The notes: generated by a model from the sequence alone, not told the origin. A DNA stretch of 64,000 nt from Bradyrhizobium erythrophlei (GCA_900129675.1 FSRD01000001.1:3709501-3773500); one strand, 5' to 3'; positions 16,992 through 26,994 are shown, counted from the stretch's first letter. Numbers and translations: made by a program.

Positions 16992-17906
16992 CTAGCGCGC
17001 TCTCGGCGTGATGGAGGGTTGTGCGAACGGGTTGGCTTGTGGCTGGGCCGCCGCTGCCTGTCGCGCAATGCGCGCGCGTCGTGCGATGCGCCGGCGTTCC
17101 CGGGCACGCTGCGCCCGCTTCCCTGCGGGTGTGGCGTCGGCTTTTGCTGCTGGGGCCTGATTGATCGCGACCGCTGGTCCGCCCAGCGTGGCGATCCTGG
17201 TCGCTGCGATGCTGGTTTCGGGCGAGGGCACCACGGCCGGTTGCTCGGACGCCACCGGCGCGGCTTCCGTGACCGGCGGCGCAGCTTCGGTGGCGGGCGG
17301 CGCAGCTTCAGTGACCGGTGGTGCAGCTTCAGTGACCGGTGGTGCAGTTTCGGTGACCGGTGGCGGCGTTTCGGTGATCGCGGCGAGCTTCGGCTCGTCG
17401 GTTGAAGCGGGCGTCTCGGCTGGAGCCGGGGCGGCCGGCATGTCGGGCGGTGTTTCTGCAGTCGAGATGTCCGGTTTCGCCGCCTCCGGCGGAGACGCCT
17501 CTTCCGGCTTCAGCGCCGCCAGCTTTTCGGGCTCTACCGACGGCGCGGCATCCGCAGCCTGCTCGGTTGGCGCCGCAGCCTCGGCAACATTGTCCGGCGT
17601 ATTCTCCTCGACCGGCGGCTCGACGCGCAGCAGCGCCAGTGTCGGCGCTGGCGCTTCGCTCGACGGCGCAAACACGGTTTCAGGCGGTACCTGTCGCGAC
17701 GGCATGCTGGCAAATTGCTCATGCGCGGCCTGCAACAGCGCCGCCGCGCCAAGCCCGAAGACCAGGACCGACATCGAAAGGATGATCGCGGCGAACAGAA
17801 AACGAAAGCCGGGGAGCATGGTCGCGGGTTCCGCCTTGGCGGGGGCCCCTGGATCGGGCCGTTGAGACTTGAAGGGAACGCGGTGACCACAAAGCCGGCT
17901 TCGCAT
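16992..17906 (-). CDS. Membrane-anchored Pro/Thr/Ala-rich hypothetical protein
   Basis: A 304-residue protein with one transmembrane helix (about residues 38-65, LFAAIILSMSVLVFGLGAAALLQAA) and a long low-complexity domain rich in P, A, E and T. A tandem repeat of the type PPVTEAA occurs five or six times (DNA about 17250-17370). The C-terminus is strongly basic (RARERRRIARRARIARQ). I do not recognise a domain. The start at 17906 avoids a random-looking 69-residue extension. It is probably an inner-membrane protein with a long periplasmic or cytoplasmic arm. Confidence 0.65.
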   Translation of the reverse strand: MRSRLCGHRVPFKSQRPDPGAPAKAEPATMLPGFRFLFAAIILSMSVLVFGLGAAALLQAAHEQFASMPSRQVPPETVFAPSSEAPAPTLALLRVEPPVEENTPDNVAEAAAPTEQAADAAPSVEPEKLAALKPEEASPPEAAKPDISTAETPPDMPAAPAPAETPASTDEPKLAAITETPPPVTETAPPVTEAAPPVTEAAPPATEAAPPVTEAAPVASEQPAVVPSPETSIAATRIATLGGPAVAINQAPAAKADATPAGKRAQRARERRRIARRARIARQAAAAQPQANPFAQPSITPRAR

Positions 17907-18157
17907 GCCGCGAATCAGCCCGATTCGAGAATATCGCAACGCTTCGACGCTGTTCGTTACAAAATATGCGGCCGGCGCTCGCGATGGGGCGGCAGAGCCG
18001 TGTTTTTGCGGAGGTGAGGCATCTTTACCGCAGCTGTCACGGGCGATCACAAAATGACCGATCTGGGCCGAGTTTCGCTGATTTGTCTTGAATGCGCCGC
18101 TATCTTCGGCCATCTGCCGTTAACGGTCCGGTGTGGCTTGGGGACTATATAAAAACG

Positions 18158-19456
18158 ATGATGATCAACCGCATTCTGACGATTTGTGCTGCCTTTAGCG
18201 TTTCCTTAGCCGCTTGCGCGGCGGGAACTTCGCTTGCCCACGCGCAACAGAGCTATCCGGTACCGCCCGGTTCGGTCTATTCGACGGCCCCGGGACCCTA
18301 TCCGCCCGGCGGCTATGTCGTCGATGAACGCCGCGGCCCCGGCATGCCGGATTTCGATGCGCTGGACGATGACGACGCGCCGAACGCGCAGAGTTCGACC
18401 GCGCTGCCGCCGCCCGGCCCGGTGCTGTCGCCGGACGACCCGCGTTATGGCCGCCCGATGGGCGCTCCGGTTTATTCCGACCGCGGCGCGCCGGTCCCTA
18501 CAGGCCCCGTTCTTTCTCCGGACGACCCGCGTTATGGCCGCCCGATGGGCGCCCCGGTTTATTCCGATCGCGCTCCGCCGATGCCCACGGGCCCCGTTCT
18601 TTCGCCGGATGATCCGCGCTATGGCCGGCCCGCCGGTCCGCCGCCGGTGATCTATTCCGACCGTCCGGACGGCCGCGTTCCGGCCGCTGGCGTGGTGTAT
18701 CCGAACGATGATCGTGGCTTGCGTCCACCGGGGGCGGTCGGCACCGCGCCAAACGTCACCGGAGCGGTTCAGCCGCAGCAATCGCCTGTGAGCGCCGACG
18801 GCAAGATGGTGCTGTCCGCACTGCCGCCGGATGAACAGCCCGAAACGGGTCCTGCGCAGCTCGCGCCCAATCTGCGCCGCCAGGAAGTTGCTTTCGCGAC
18901 CAAGGAGCCCGCGGGCACGCTGGTCGTCGATACCCCGAACACCTACCTCTATTACATCCTCGGTGGCGGCCGGGCGATCCGCTACGGCGTCCGCGTCGGC
19001 CGCGATGGTTTCACCTGGACCGGCGTGCAGAAGATCACTCGTAAGGCCGAATGGCCGGATTGGCATCCGCCGTCCGAGATGATCGAGCGTCAGCCCTATC
19101 TGCCGCGCTTCATGGCCGGCGGCCCCGGCAATCCGCTCGGCGCCCGCGCGATGTATCTCGGCTCGACCGTCTACCGCATCCACGGCACCAACCAGCCCTC
19201 GACGATCGGCAAGTTCGTCTCCTCGGGCTGCATCGGCATGCTGAACGAGGATGTCTCCGATCTGTTCGAGCGCGTGAAGGTCGGCACCCGCGTGGTGGTG
19301 CTGCCCGGTGGCCCGCCGCCGGGAGCGGTCACCGCGTCAGCCGCGCCGCCGCCCGGTGCGGCGCCGGGTCCGGCGTCCGCGCAGTTGGCCCAGCCCCTTC
19401 CGGGCACGCAGCCGACCGTGGTGCCGCCGCTGCCCGCACCGGTGACGGTGCGCTGA
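18158..19456 (+). CDS. L,D-transpeptidase (YkuD domain) with proline-rich tandem repeats
   Basis: The 432-residue exported protein has a signal peptide with a possible lipobox-like CAAG segment (SVSLAACAAGTSLAHAQ). Residues about 85-170 contain three tandem 27-residue repeats (GPVLSPDDPRYGRPMGAPVY). The YkuD catalytic domain follows (about 260-390): HGTNQPSTIGKFVSSGCIGM carries the His and the S-GC catalytic cysteine of L,D-transpeptidases, which make 3-3 peptidoglycan cross-links or attach proteins. The start at 18158 follows a weak site; a 22-residue extension is unlikely. Confidence 0.9.
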   Translation: MMINRILTICAAFSVSLAACAAGTSLAHAQQSYPVPPGSVYSTAPGPYPPGGYVVDERRGPGMPDFDALDDDDAPNAQSSTALPPPGPVLSPDDPRYGRPMGAPVYSDRGAPVPTGPVLSPDDPRYGRPMGAPVYSDRAPPMPTGPVLSPDDPRYGRPAGPPPVIYSDRPDGRVPAAGVVYPNDDRGLRPPGAVGTAPNVTGAVQPQQSPVSADGKMVLSALPPDEQPETGPAQLAPNLRRQEVAFATKEPAGTLVVDTPNTYLYYILGGGRAIRYGVRVGRDGFTWTGVQKITRKAEWPDWHPPSEMIERQPYLPRFMAGGPGNPLGARAMYLGSTVYRIHGTNQPSTIGKFVSSGCIGMLNEDVSDLFERVKVGTRVVVLPGGPPPGAVTASAAPPPGAAPGPASAQLAQPLPGTQPTVVPPLPAPVTVR

Positions 19457-19484
19457 AGGCTAGAGGCTTACGCAACCGCTATTG

Positions 19485-19511
19485 AAAAGGCCCGCAGAGT
19501 GGGCCTTTTTT
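19485..19511 (+). terminator. Rho-independent terminator after the L,D-transpeptidase gene
   Basis: AAAAGGCCCGC AGA GTGGGCCTTTTTTT forms a GC stem followed by seven T residues, about 30 bases past the stop codon. Confidence 0.9.
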
Positions 19512-19672
19512 TCGTCATTGCGAGGAGCCAACGGGTCCGGCCTTCGGCCGGCCCGATGATAAACTCCGCGACCGAAGCAATCCATTCTTTCTTTGCGGGG
19601 CAAGATGGATTGCTTCGCGGAGCCTGTCATCGGGCGCGCATTCGCGCGACCCGGTGGCTCGCAATGACGGTC
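19512..19672. repeat. Dispersed inverted repeat, GTCATTGCGAG-type
   Basis: CGTCATTGCGAGGAGCC at the left and GGTGGCTCGCAATGACGG at the right are inverted; inside are GAAGCAATCCATTCTT and AAGATGGATTGCTTC, also inverted. The whole 160 bases folds into one long imperfect palindrome. A partial copy (GCTCGCAATGAC) is seen at 6440-6453. Confidence 0.75.
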
Positions 19673-19689
19673 GTGAATACTTCGGCCCC

Positions 19690-20649
19690 TCAGGCCAGCT
19701 TCCTTAGCGGTTCGCCCATGAACCAGGCGTCGATGCCCTCGACCATCTGGCTATAATGATTGCGGAAACTGTCCTCGGTGACGTAACCGAGATGCGGCGT
19801 CAGCACGAGGTTGTCGAGTTTGCGGAAGGGATGATCGACCGGCAGCGGCTCGACCGAGAACACGTCGACGGCCGCGCCCGCGATCTTCTTCCGGGTCAGG
19901 GCTTCGAGCAGCGCGCCTTCGTCGACGATCGGCCCGCGCGCGGTGTTGACGAGGTAGGCGGTCGGCTTCATCCGCGCGAGATCGGCTGCTCCCACCAGCC
20001 CGCGCGAGCGCGGGCCCAGCACCACATGCACGGTGATGACGTCGGCGGTCGCAAACAATTCTTCCTTGCTGGCGTAGCCGACGCCGACTTCCTTGCAGCG
20101 TTCGGCCGTCAGGTTCGGGCTCCAGGCGATCACGTTCATGCCGAACGCCTGCGCGAGCTTCGAGACCTTGCTGCCGAGCTTGCCGAGGCCGATCACGCCC
20201 AGCGTCCGGCCCTCGATTTCCATACCGACGAACTTTTGCAAGGGTTCGCCGGCATGCATCCGTGCGCTCTCGCGGCCGATATTGCGGGTCAGTTCCAGGA
20301 TCAGGCCCATCGCCAGCGGCGCGGTGGGATCGCGTCCCCATTGGGTCCCGCACAGCGTCACCTTGTGGTCCTTGGCGGCTTCGAAATCGATCGCGGCATT
20401 GCGCATGCCCGAGGTGATCAGGAGCTTTAGTTTGGGCAGGGCCGCAAACAGCGTGCGCGGAAACGGCGTCCGCTCGCGCATCCCGCAGATGATCTCGAAA
20501 TCCTGCAGCGCGCCGGCCGCGGCCTCGGCGGTCGTAAACGGCTGATTGAACACCGTGACATCGACGCGGTCGGAGATCTTCGACCAGTCCGCGACCCTCA
20601 GGGCCAGATCGAGATAGTCGTCGAGAATTGCACAGCGCAGCCGCGTCAT
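19690..20649 (-). CDS. D-2-hydroxyacid dehydrogenase, NAD-binding
   Basis: The 319-residue protein has the family's two-domain layout. The NAD-binding motif is LGVIGLGKLGSKVSKLA; the catalytic Arg is in LVNTARGPIVDE, the Glu in FSVEPLPVDHP and the His in LTPHLGYVTEDS. It should reduce a 2-oxoacid or oxidise a D-2-hydroxyacid; substrate is unknown. The start at ATG 20649 (MTRLRCAILDDY) fits the family start; MNGPSM five codons upstream is an alternative, and a longer frame to 20967 overlaps the next gene. Confidence 0.9.
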   Translation of the reverse strand: MTRLRCAILDDYLDLALRVADWSKISDRVDVTVFNQPFTTAEAAAGALQDFEIICGMRERTPFPRTLFAALPKLKLLITSGMRNAAIDFEAAKDHKVTLCGTQWGRDPTAPLAMGLILELTRNIGRESARMHAGEPLQKFVGMEIEGRTLGVIGLGKLGSKVSKLAQAFGMNVIAWSPNLTAERCKEVGVGYASKEELFATADVITVHVVLGPRSRGLVGAADLARMKPTAYLVNTARGPIVDEGALLEALTRKKIAGAAVDVFSVEPLPVDHPFRKLDNLVLTPHLGYVTEDSFRNHYSQMVEGIDAWFMGEPLRKLA

Positions 20650-20758
20650 CGAAGGTCCGTTCATGGCGAGGAAGACGGCCCGGAGCGCGCCGTCGGAGAG
20701 CGCCATGGTCGCGCGCAACGCCGGGACGCGCAAGCACCCGCGGCTCAAAAGCCAGCTG

Positions 20759-21016
20759 TTATTGAGGCGCCAACGGCCTCGGAGACTTTGCCGCCCGGAT
20801 TTCGGCGACCATCGATCGGACGGCCGGCGACAAGGCCTTGTGCTTGGCGCGCCAGGCGGGGCCGGGGCCGCGCATATAGTGCAGTTCCGGCCGATAGGGG
20901 TTGAACGCCCGGGCGAAGAACTGCCGCCAGAAGGGGCGGAATTCGGCGAACAGCCTGACCCGTCCATTGCGGCCGGTCGCCGGGTGCGAAACGGATGCCG
21001 AAGTGATCGTAGCCAT
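20759..21016 (-). CDS. Small basic hypothetical protein
   Basis: An 85-residue protein, rich in R, F and W (RLFAEFRPFWRQFFARAFNPYRPELHY), ending KSPRPLAPQ. AGAGGTC upstream of ATG 21016 is a plausible ribosome site. It lies on the same strand upstream of the 2-hydroxyacid dehydrogenase, separated by about 110 bases. I recognise no domain. An overlapping 117-residue frame in another phase is taken as its shadow. Confidence 0.5.
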   Translation of the reverse strand: MATITSASVSHPATGRNGRVRLFAEFRPFWRQFFARAFNPYRPELHYMRGPGPAWRAKHKALSPAVRSMVAEIRAAKSPRPLAPQ

Positions 21017-21270
21017 GACGCGAGACCTCTGTTTTCACCGCGGCTTTTGCCGCCTTGGACGTACTGTTGGACGTCGTGAAAACGAGTTTTCGCCTCATTA
21101 ATTAAAAGTTAGTTTCAATTAGCGTGATTTGGCGCACACATGGTGTCCATCCCGTATTCATCCGTGGTGAACGGATGGAAAACACGCCCCCGCGGTTGCC
21201 CTTTGGGGGCCGCGCCGCTACATCAGCGGCAGCAAATTTCCGATAAATCCAACGGTTTCCAGGGGATTCG

Positions 21271-22920
<1,650 letters not shown>

Positions 22921-22939
22921 ATTTTCGGAGACATCCAAT

Positions 22940-23734
22940 ATGCCTCCCCGCAATGCGGTCGCTGGAATTGACGTCGGGTATTCCGCTATACGGCGGTCAA
23001 GCGCTGTCTGCCTGATGACGTGGGACGATGATAGCATAGATTGGAAAATCAGGCGCTATCGTGCAACGGATTCGGAGCGGTTAGAGACGATTCGCAGTAC
23101 GCTCGGAAGTCGGTCACTTCGGGCAGTCGCTTTCGATGGGCCGCTAAAAAAAGGATTTAGCCATATAGGTGAATACCGTGTTGCCGAGAGAATGCTTACG
23201 AAATCTTTTGGAGCTAGAATTGGCAAACCCGGTCAATCCAATTCGCCAGTTGGCATTCGATTGAACGAAGAAGCCAATAATTGCGTGAAACTCGTCCTAT
23301 CGGTCGCTGATGTGGCGCCATCACCATCGGAAATCAAAATTGCTGAGCAGTGCGTCGTCGAGGCCTTTCCGTCTTCTTATCTGGGCTTAATGATTTCTGA
23401 TCCAGAAAGCATCGGTGCTGTTCGGAAGAATAGATCGGATAAATTCTTCGTTGCTCTGCACGGCGATGGCACCTTCCTTAGATTGTTGAACCATCTATTG
23501 CCTTGCCGCAGACTCTTGAGAGATTTGGGGGAGGTCGAAAATCACGATGATAGGGCGTCCCTAATTTGCGCAATCAGTGCGGTCAGCGTTGCAATCGGGA
23601 AATACTGTGCGGTCGGGGACAACAACGGTTGGATCATTCTGCCGCCGCGCGCCTTCATTCAAAGGTGGGCACACGATTTGCTCTTGAAAAATGAAATTAA
23701 TGACCTAGCCTCGGGCTGGTTCTATCAAGATTGA
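22940..23734 (+). CDS. DUF429-like predicted RNase H-fold protein
   Basis: The 264-residue protein begins AVAGIDVGYS, then has LRAVAFDGPLKKG, CVVEAFPSSYLGLM and NHDDRASLICAISAVSVAIG, an order that fits the DUF429 family (predicted nuclease-like fold with acidic residues Asp-10, the Asp in FDGP, Glu in VEAFP and Asp-Asp in the late helix). It follows ettA by 19 bases with GGAG upstream. Its base composition and codon use are visibly more AT-rich than its neighbours, suggesting acquisition by transfer. Function is unknown. Confidence 0.65.
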   Translation: MPPRNAVAGIDVGYSAIRRSSAVCLMTWDDDSIDWKIRRYRATDSERLETIRSTLGSRSLRAVAFDGPLKKGFSHIGEYRVAERMLTKSFGARIGKPGQSNSPVGIRLNEEANNCVKLVLSVADVAPSPSEIKIAEQCVVEAFPSSYLGLMISDPESIGAVRKNRSDKFFVALHGDGTFLRLLNHLLPCRRLLRDLGEVENHDDRASLICAISAVSVAIGKYCAVGDNNGWIILPPRAFIQRWAHDLLLKNEINDLASGWFYQD

Positions 23735-23759
23735 GTTTGGTTCTTTCTCAACTTCGTCG

Positions 23760-24017
23760 CTACCCCACCTTCTCCGCCAACCACATCTTGATCAGTGACT
23801 GATACGGCACGTCGCGCTTGTTGGCGGCGATCTTGATCTGCTCCAGAAGGCCCAGTGGCAGACGAATTGAGATCGCTGTGGTGGACGGCTTCAAGTTTGA
23901 AAAGCGCACACGCTCGGCCTTGCTCCAGTCGACGTAATCGGTGGAGTCGTGGGTTTCCCAAAACTTCCGTTCCTCGGCCTCGGACTTGAAAGCGGGAACA
24001 GGTTTAAGCTTGCTCAT
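23760..24017 (-). CDS. CopG-type antitoxin, partner of the BrnT-like toxin
   Basis: The 85-residue protein has an N-terminal EERKFWETHDSTDYVDW segment and a C-terminal ribbon-helix-helix (TTAISIRLPLGLLEQIKIAANKRDVPYQSLIKMWLAEKV), the layout of CopG/BrnA antitoxins. It should bind the toxin and the operon promoter. Its start overlaps the toxin end by 14 bases, giving translational coupling in the toxin-first order usual for brnTA. Confidence 0.85.
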   Translation of the reverse strand: MSKLKPVPAFKSEAEERKFWETHDSTDYVDWSKAERVRFSNLKPSTTAISIRLPLGLLEQIKIAANKRDVPYQSLIKMWLAEKVG

Positions 24018-24303
24018 ATGCCTTCTTCTCCTTTCGGTGCATGTCGCGCGCCGATATCACCCGGATCAAGGTTCCATTCCGCCGGAGGGTGAAAGTGATA
24101 TGCAGCAGGCGGTTTTGCGCTGTTTGTCCCAACGCATTGAAACGTGGCTCTGTTTCACTATGCTTTGCATCCTCGACAACGATCAGCGGATCGTTGAAGA
24201 AGACGCCTTCCGCTTCGGCCTGACTGACGTCATGCTTATCCGCACTCTTGCGGCTGTTGCCGTCGTCCCAGTCAAAACCCGTGATCTGGTCAAGGTCGAT
24301 CAT
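24004..24303 (-). CDS. brnT: BrnT family ribonuclease toxin
   Basis: The 99-residue protein matches BrnT: ITGFDWDDGNSRKSADKHDVS at the start, EAEGVFFNDPLIVVEDAKHSETEPRFNALGQT in the middle and RLLHITFTLRRNGTLIRVISARDMHRKEKKAYEQ at the end. BrnT has a RelE-like fold and cleaves RNA. The start at ATG 24303 was preferred over a 16-residue extension that would cover the predicted operator. The antitoxin gene follows directly with a 14-base overlap. Confidence 0.9.
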   Translation of the reverse strand: MIDLDQITGFDWDDGNSRKSADKHDVSQAEAEGVFFNDPLIVVEDAKHSETEPRFNALGQTAQNRLLHITFTLRRNGTLIRVISARDMHRKEKKAYEQA

Positions 24304-24305
24304 TC

Positions 24306-24326
24306 TGTATATGCTCAATATATACA
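24306..24326. promoter_or_regulatory. Probable operator/promoter of the brnT-antitoxin operon
   Basis: TGTATAT and ATATACA are perfect 7-base inverted repeats separated by 7 bases, directly before the toxin start and inside an AT-rich patch. This is where a ribbon-helix-helix antitoxin would bind for autoregulation. The divergent transglycosylase start is only 14 bases away, so binding could affect it too. Confidence 0.65.
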
Positions 24327-24339
24327 AAACGAGACGCCG

Positions 24340-25593
24340 ATGCAATACCACCCCTATTTCAGGCGTTGGAAAACCGCGCTAACCGGGCTCGTGCTGGTGG
24401 CGGCCGTAATGCTGCCGCTTCCCGCCCGCGCCGCAGATGCTGCCTTCACCCAGTTCATCGCCTCGCTGTGGCCGGAGGCGCAAGCGGCCGGCGTGTCGCG
24501 CGCGACCTTCGATGCCGAAACCCGCGGGCTCGAGCCCGACTACAAATTGCCCGACCTGATCCTGCCCGGACGGCCCGCGACCGGCGCGCCGTCGCAGGCC
24601 GAGTTCGTGCAGGTGCCGGCCGACTACGTCAGGGAAGCGTCGATCGCGCGGCTGGCGGAGGAGGGGCAGCGATTGATGGCGAAGCATCGCGCCGCGCTGA
24701 ACGAGATCGAATCCCGTTTTGGCGTGCCGGCGTCGGTCGTGCTCGCGATCTGGGGGCGTGAAACCGACTTTGGGCGTTACACACTGCCCTACGACACGCT
24801 GCGGGTGGTTGCGACGCAGGCCTATGTCGGCCGCCGCAAGGATCAGTACCGCACCGAATTCATCCTGGCGCTAAAAATCCTCGGCGAGGGAGCGGTGACG
24901 CGCAAGGAGATGCGCTCGTCCTGGGCCGGCGCCACCGGTCTCACGCAATTTCTTCCGTCCGAATACTACAAGCATGGCGTCGATCTCGACGGCGACGGCC
25001 GCGTCGACATCTGGCATTCGGTGCCGGACGCGCTCGCCTCCGCCGCTCAGCAGCTCGTCAACAAGGGATGGCAGAAGGGCGTGCGCTGGGCCTATGAAGT
25101 GCGCGCGCCAGATAATGTCGACTGCACCATGGGTGTGCCCGAAGTGACGAAACCGCTTGGCGAATGGCTGCGCGCGGGCTTCGTGCCGGTGCGCGGACAA
25201 AAGTTGAGCGCGGCCGAACAGGCGCAGCCAGCCTCGCTGCTGCAGCCCGAGGGCATCTACGGCCCGGCCTTCCTGACCACGCAGAATTACTTCGTCATCA
25301 AGGAATATAATTTTTCCGATCTGTATGTGCTGTTCGTCGGTCATCTCAGCGACCGCATGGTGAGTCCGCTGCCGTTCGCGACGCCGTGGTCGGCGTCGTC
25401 CCAGATGCGCACCAAAGATGTCGAAGCCATGCAGCGCCATCTGACGCGGATCGGTCTCTACAAGGACAAGCTCGACGGCAAGGCCGGCATGCAAACCCGC
25501 GCGGCGCTGGGGGCGTATCAGAAGTCCGCCGGCCTGAAGGTCGATTGCTGGCCGAGCGACGCGGTGCTGCGCGCGATGAGCGCGGCGCGATAG
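24340..25593 (+). CDS. Lytic murein transglycosylase, MltB type (SLT_2 plus peptidoglycan-binding domain)
   Basis: The 417-residue exported protein has a signal peptide ending in ARAADA. The SLT_2 domain (about residues 30-330) contains the catalytic Glu in LAIWGRETDFGRY, then VGRRKDQYRTEFILALKIL and the SSWAGATGLTQFLPSEYY segment. A C-terminal peptidoglycan-binding domain (MQRHLTRIGLYKDKLDGKAGMQTRAALGAYQ) ends it. It cleaves glycan strands to 1,6-anhydro-muropeptides in the periplasm. The start at 24340 excludes a long upstream frame that crosses the toxin genes. Confidence 0.9.
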   Translation: MQYHPYFRRWKTALTGLVLVAAVMLPLPARAADAAFTQFIASLWPEAQAAGVSRATFDAETRGLEPDYKLPDLILPGRPATGAPSQAEFVQVPADYVREASIARLAEEGQRLMAKHRAALNEIESRFGVPASVVLAIWGRETDFGRYTLPYDTLRVVATQAYVGRRKDQYRTEFILALKILGEGAVTRKEMRSSWAGATGLTQFLPSEYYKHGVDLDGDGRVDIWHSVPDALASAAQQLVNKGWQKGVRWAYEVRAPDNVDCTMGVPEVTKPLGEWLRAGFVPVRGQKLSAAEQAQPASLLQPEGIYGPAFLTTQNYFVIKEYNFSDLYVLFVGHLSDRMVSPLPFATPWSASSQMRTKDVEAMQRHLTRIGLYKDKLDGKAGMQTRAALGAYQKSAGLKVDCWPSDAVLRAMSAAR

Positions 25594-25655
25594 GTCTCTT
25601 ATATTCTGACGCGCTTTCTTCACGCGAACCGGTTCGGTTGGAAGCGCTATGCAAA

Positions 25656-25677
25656 AACCCGGCCTTTCGGCCGGGTT
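25656..25677. terminator. Bidirectional hairpin between convergent genes
   Basis: AACCCGGCC TTTC GGCCGGGTT is a perfect 9-bp stem with a tetraloop, preceded by five A residues, placed between the transglycosylase gene and the converging small exported-protein gene. Confidence 0.85.
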
Positions 25678-25704
25678 CTGAAATCAGCGTGGTCATTGCG
25701 CCGC

Positions 25705-25980
25705 TTAGTTGCAGACCTCGATGCGGCGGTAACGCCAGCCGTAGCCATCCCAGAAGCGCTCGCGCACCATGCGGCAAGCGGGTTCTTCGACGTACACCGG
25801 AGCCGGAGCAACATACACCGGGGCCGGACGGCTCGCGGCAATGGCGCCGCCAAGCAGCGCGCCGCCGATCAGGCCACCCGCAACACCCGCGGCGATCTGG
25901 CCGTTCTCGGCCTTGGCGGCGGGGGCAACCGCAACGGCAAGCGTCGCGGCGGCGACGAAGGCAGCAACTGTCTTCTTCAT
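25705..25980 (-). CDS. Small exported glycine-zipper-like protein
   Basis: A 91-residue protein with a signal peptide (MKKTVAAFVAAATLAVAVAPAAKAE), a glycine-zipper-like segment (AAGVAGGLIGGALLGGAIA) and a conserved C-terminus with RMVRERFWDGYGWRYRRIEVCN. It is a paralogue of the next gene on the same strand, sharing the zipper and the ERFWDGYGWR-type end with two cysteines. It is likely periplasmic or outer-membrane associated. Function is unknown. Confidence 0.8.
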   Translation of the reverse strand: MKKTVAAFVAAATLAVAVAPAAKAENGQIAAGVAGGLIGGALLGGAIAASRPAPVYVAPAPVYVEEPACRMVRERFWDGYGWRYRRIEVCN

Positions 25981-26151
25981 GTCTTGGTTTCTCCTGGAGA
26001 TGGCGCCTTCAGCCGACGCCGGGTTTAAGGTGACTCGCACGCTGGCTTCGAACTGCCGTCTCGCAAAAAAGGCGCACAACAGTCAACCGAAAGTAAACGT
26101 CGGAACCTGATGGGCCGAAAAAACGGTTTTTTCAGGCCATAATGAGCTTAA

Positions 26152-26180
26152 GTCCCGGAAAACCGACGGTTTTCCGGGAC
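26152..26180. terminator. Perfect 14-bp hairpin
   Basis: GTCCCGGAAAACCG and CGGTTTTCCGGGAC flank a single A. It lies just past the stop of the minus-strand paralogue at 26212, and an additional AAAAAACGGTTTTTT palindrome is nearby at about 26118. Confidence 0.75.
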
Positions 26181-26211
26181 GTCGCGTTCGATTTAATGAA
26201 GGTGAACGGGA

Positions 26212-26523
26212 TCAGTCGCAAACCCTGACGCTGCGAACCCGCCAGCCATAACCGTCCCAGAAGCGCTGGCGCTGCCAGACGCAGGCCGGGCCGTAGTCGT
26301 AGTAACCGGGACCGGCGACATAGGCTGGGCCGCCATAATAGCCCGGGCCGTAGTAGTAGCCGTTGTTCTGCGATGCGATCGCGCCGCCGACGATGGCGCC
26401 GCCGATCAAGCCAGCAGCGACGCCCGCAGCTACGCCGCGTTGCGCCTGGGCAGGGGCGGGGACCGCCACAGCCGAAATCGCCAGCGTGGCGACGGCAGCA
26501 AGTGCCACCAATGTCTTCTTCAT
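26212..26523 (-). CDS. Small exported glycine-zipper-like protein (paralogue)
   Basis: A 103-residue protein with signal peptide MKKTLVALAAVATLAISAVAVPAPAQAQ, glycine-zipper-like AAGVAAGLIGGAIVGGAIA, a Gly/Tyr-rich stretch (YYYGPGYYGGPAYVAGPGYY) and the same RQRFWDGYGWRVRSVRVCD end as the upstream paralogue. Likely envelope-associated. The two genes are tandem duplicates separated by a terminator hairpin, so they are probably transcribed separately. Confidence 0.8.
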   Translation of the reverse strand: MKKTLVALAAVATLAISAVAVPAPAQAQRGVAAGVAAGLIGGAIVGGAIASQNNGYYYGPGYYGGPAYVAGPGYYDYGPACVWQRQRFWDGYGWRVRSVRVCD

Positions 26524-26706
26524 GGCCTCACCTCTCTCGTGGGTGCAAAGGACTGCGGACAAGCGGTCCGTCGCAGTGAAGGTTCCACATTTCTCTTGAA
26601 TGATCAATGAACGGCGGTGCCTCATTTGGCGACGAATGCTGGCGGTGGTCAGGCGCTTTTGCGGTGCGAAACGGCGGTTTTTCGGTCACCCGCCGAGAGG
26701 ATCCAG

Positions 26707-26994
26707 ATGAGCGGGATGACGGCATTCGTGATCGCGGTCGGCGGCACATCGCTGATTTGCTTTCTGCTGATGAACCGGGTGCAGAACCGAAGCGCGAGAC
26801 GCAGCCCGGCTGGCGAGGGCTCGGCCGACGGGGCGAGCTACGATTCCGGCGGCGGCTGGCATGGTCTCAATTGGTTCGGCGGCGACAATTCCACTTCCGA
26901 CCATTCGGGCCCATCGGGTAACTCCGGCGGCGGGGATAGCGGAGGCGGCGACGGTGGCGGAGGAGGCGACGGCGGTGGTGGCGGGGGCGATTGA
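26707..26994 (+). CDS. Small single-span membrane protein with glycine-rich tail
   Basis: A 95-residue protein: one N-terminal hydrophobic helix (MTAFVIAVGGTSLICFLLMN), a short basic stretch, then a Ser/Asp/Gly-rich tail of GGGDGGGG repeats. Similar small proteins with polyglycine ends occur in rhizobia, but I know of no function. The start at 26707 follows AGAGGATCC; a frame to 26617 lacks this. Confidence 0.6.
   Translation: MSGMTAFVIAVGGTSLICFLLMNRVQNRSARRSPAGEGSADGASYDSGGGWHGLNWFGGDNSTSDHSGPSGNSGGGDSGGGDGGGGGDGGGGGGD

Noticed and set aside
17161..17865. A 234-codon plus-strand frame rich in Gly, Ser and Val
   Set aside because: Antisense to the Pro/Thr-rich membrane protein; the repeat gives long open frames on both strands. 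The minus frame is preferred because it has a clear transmembrane helix, but the choice is not certain.
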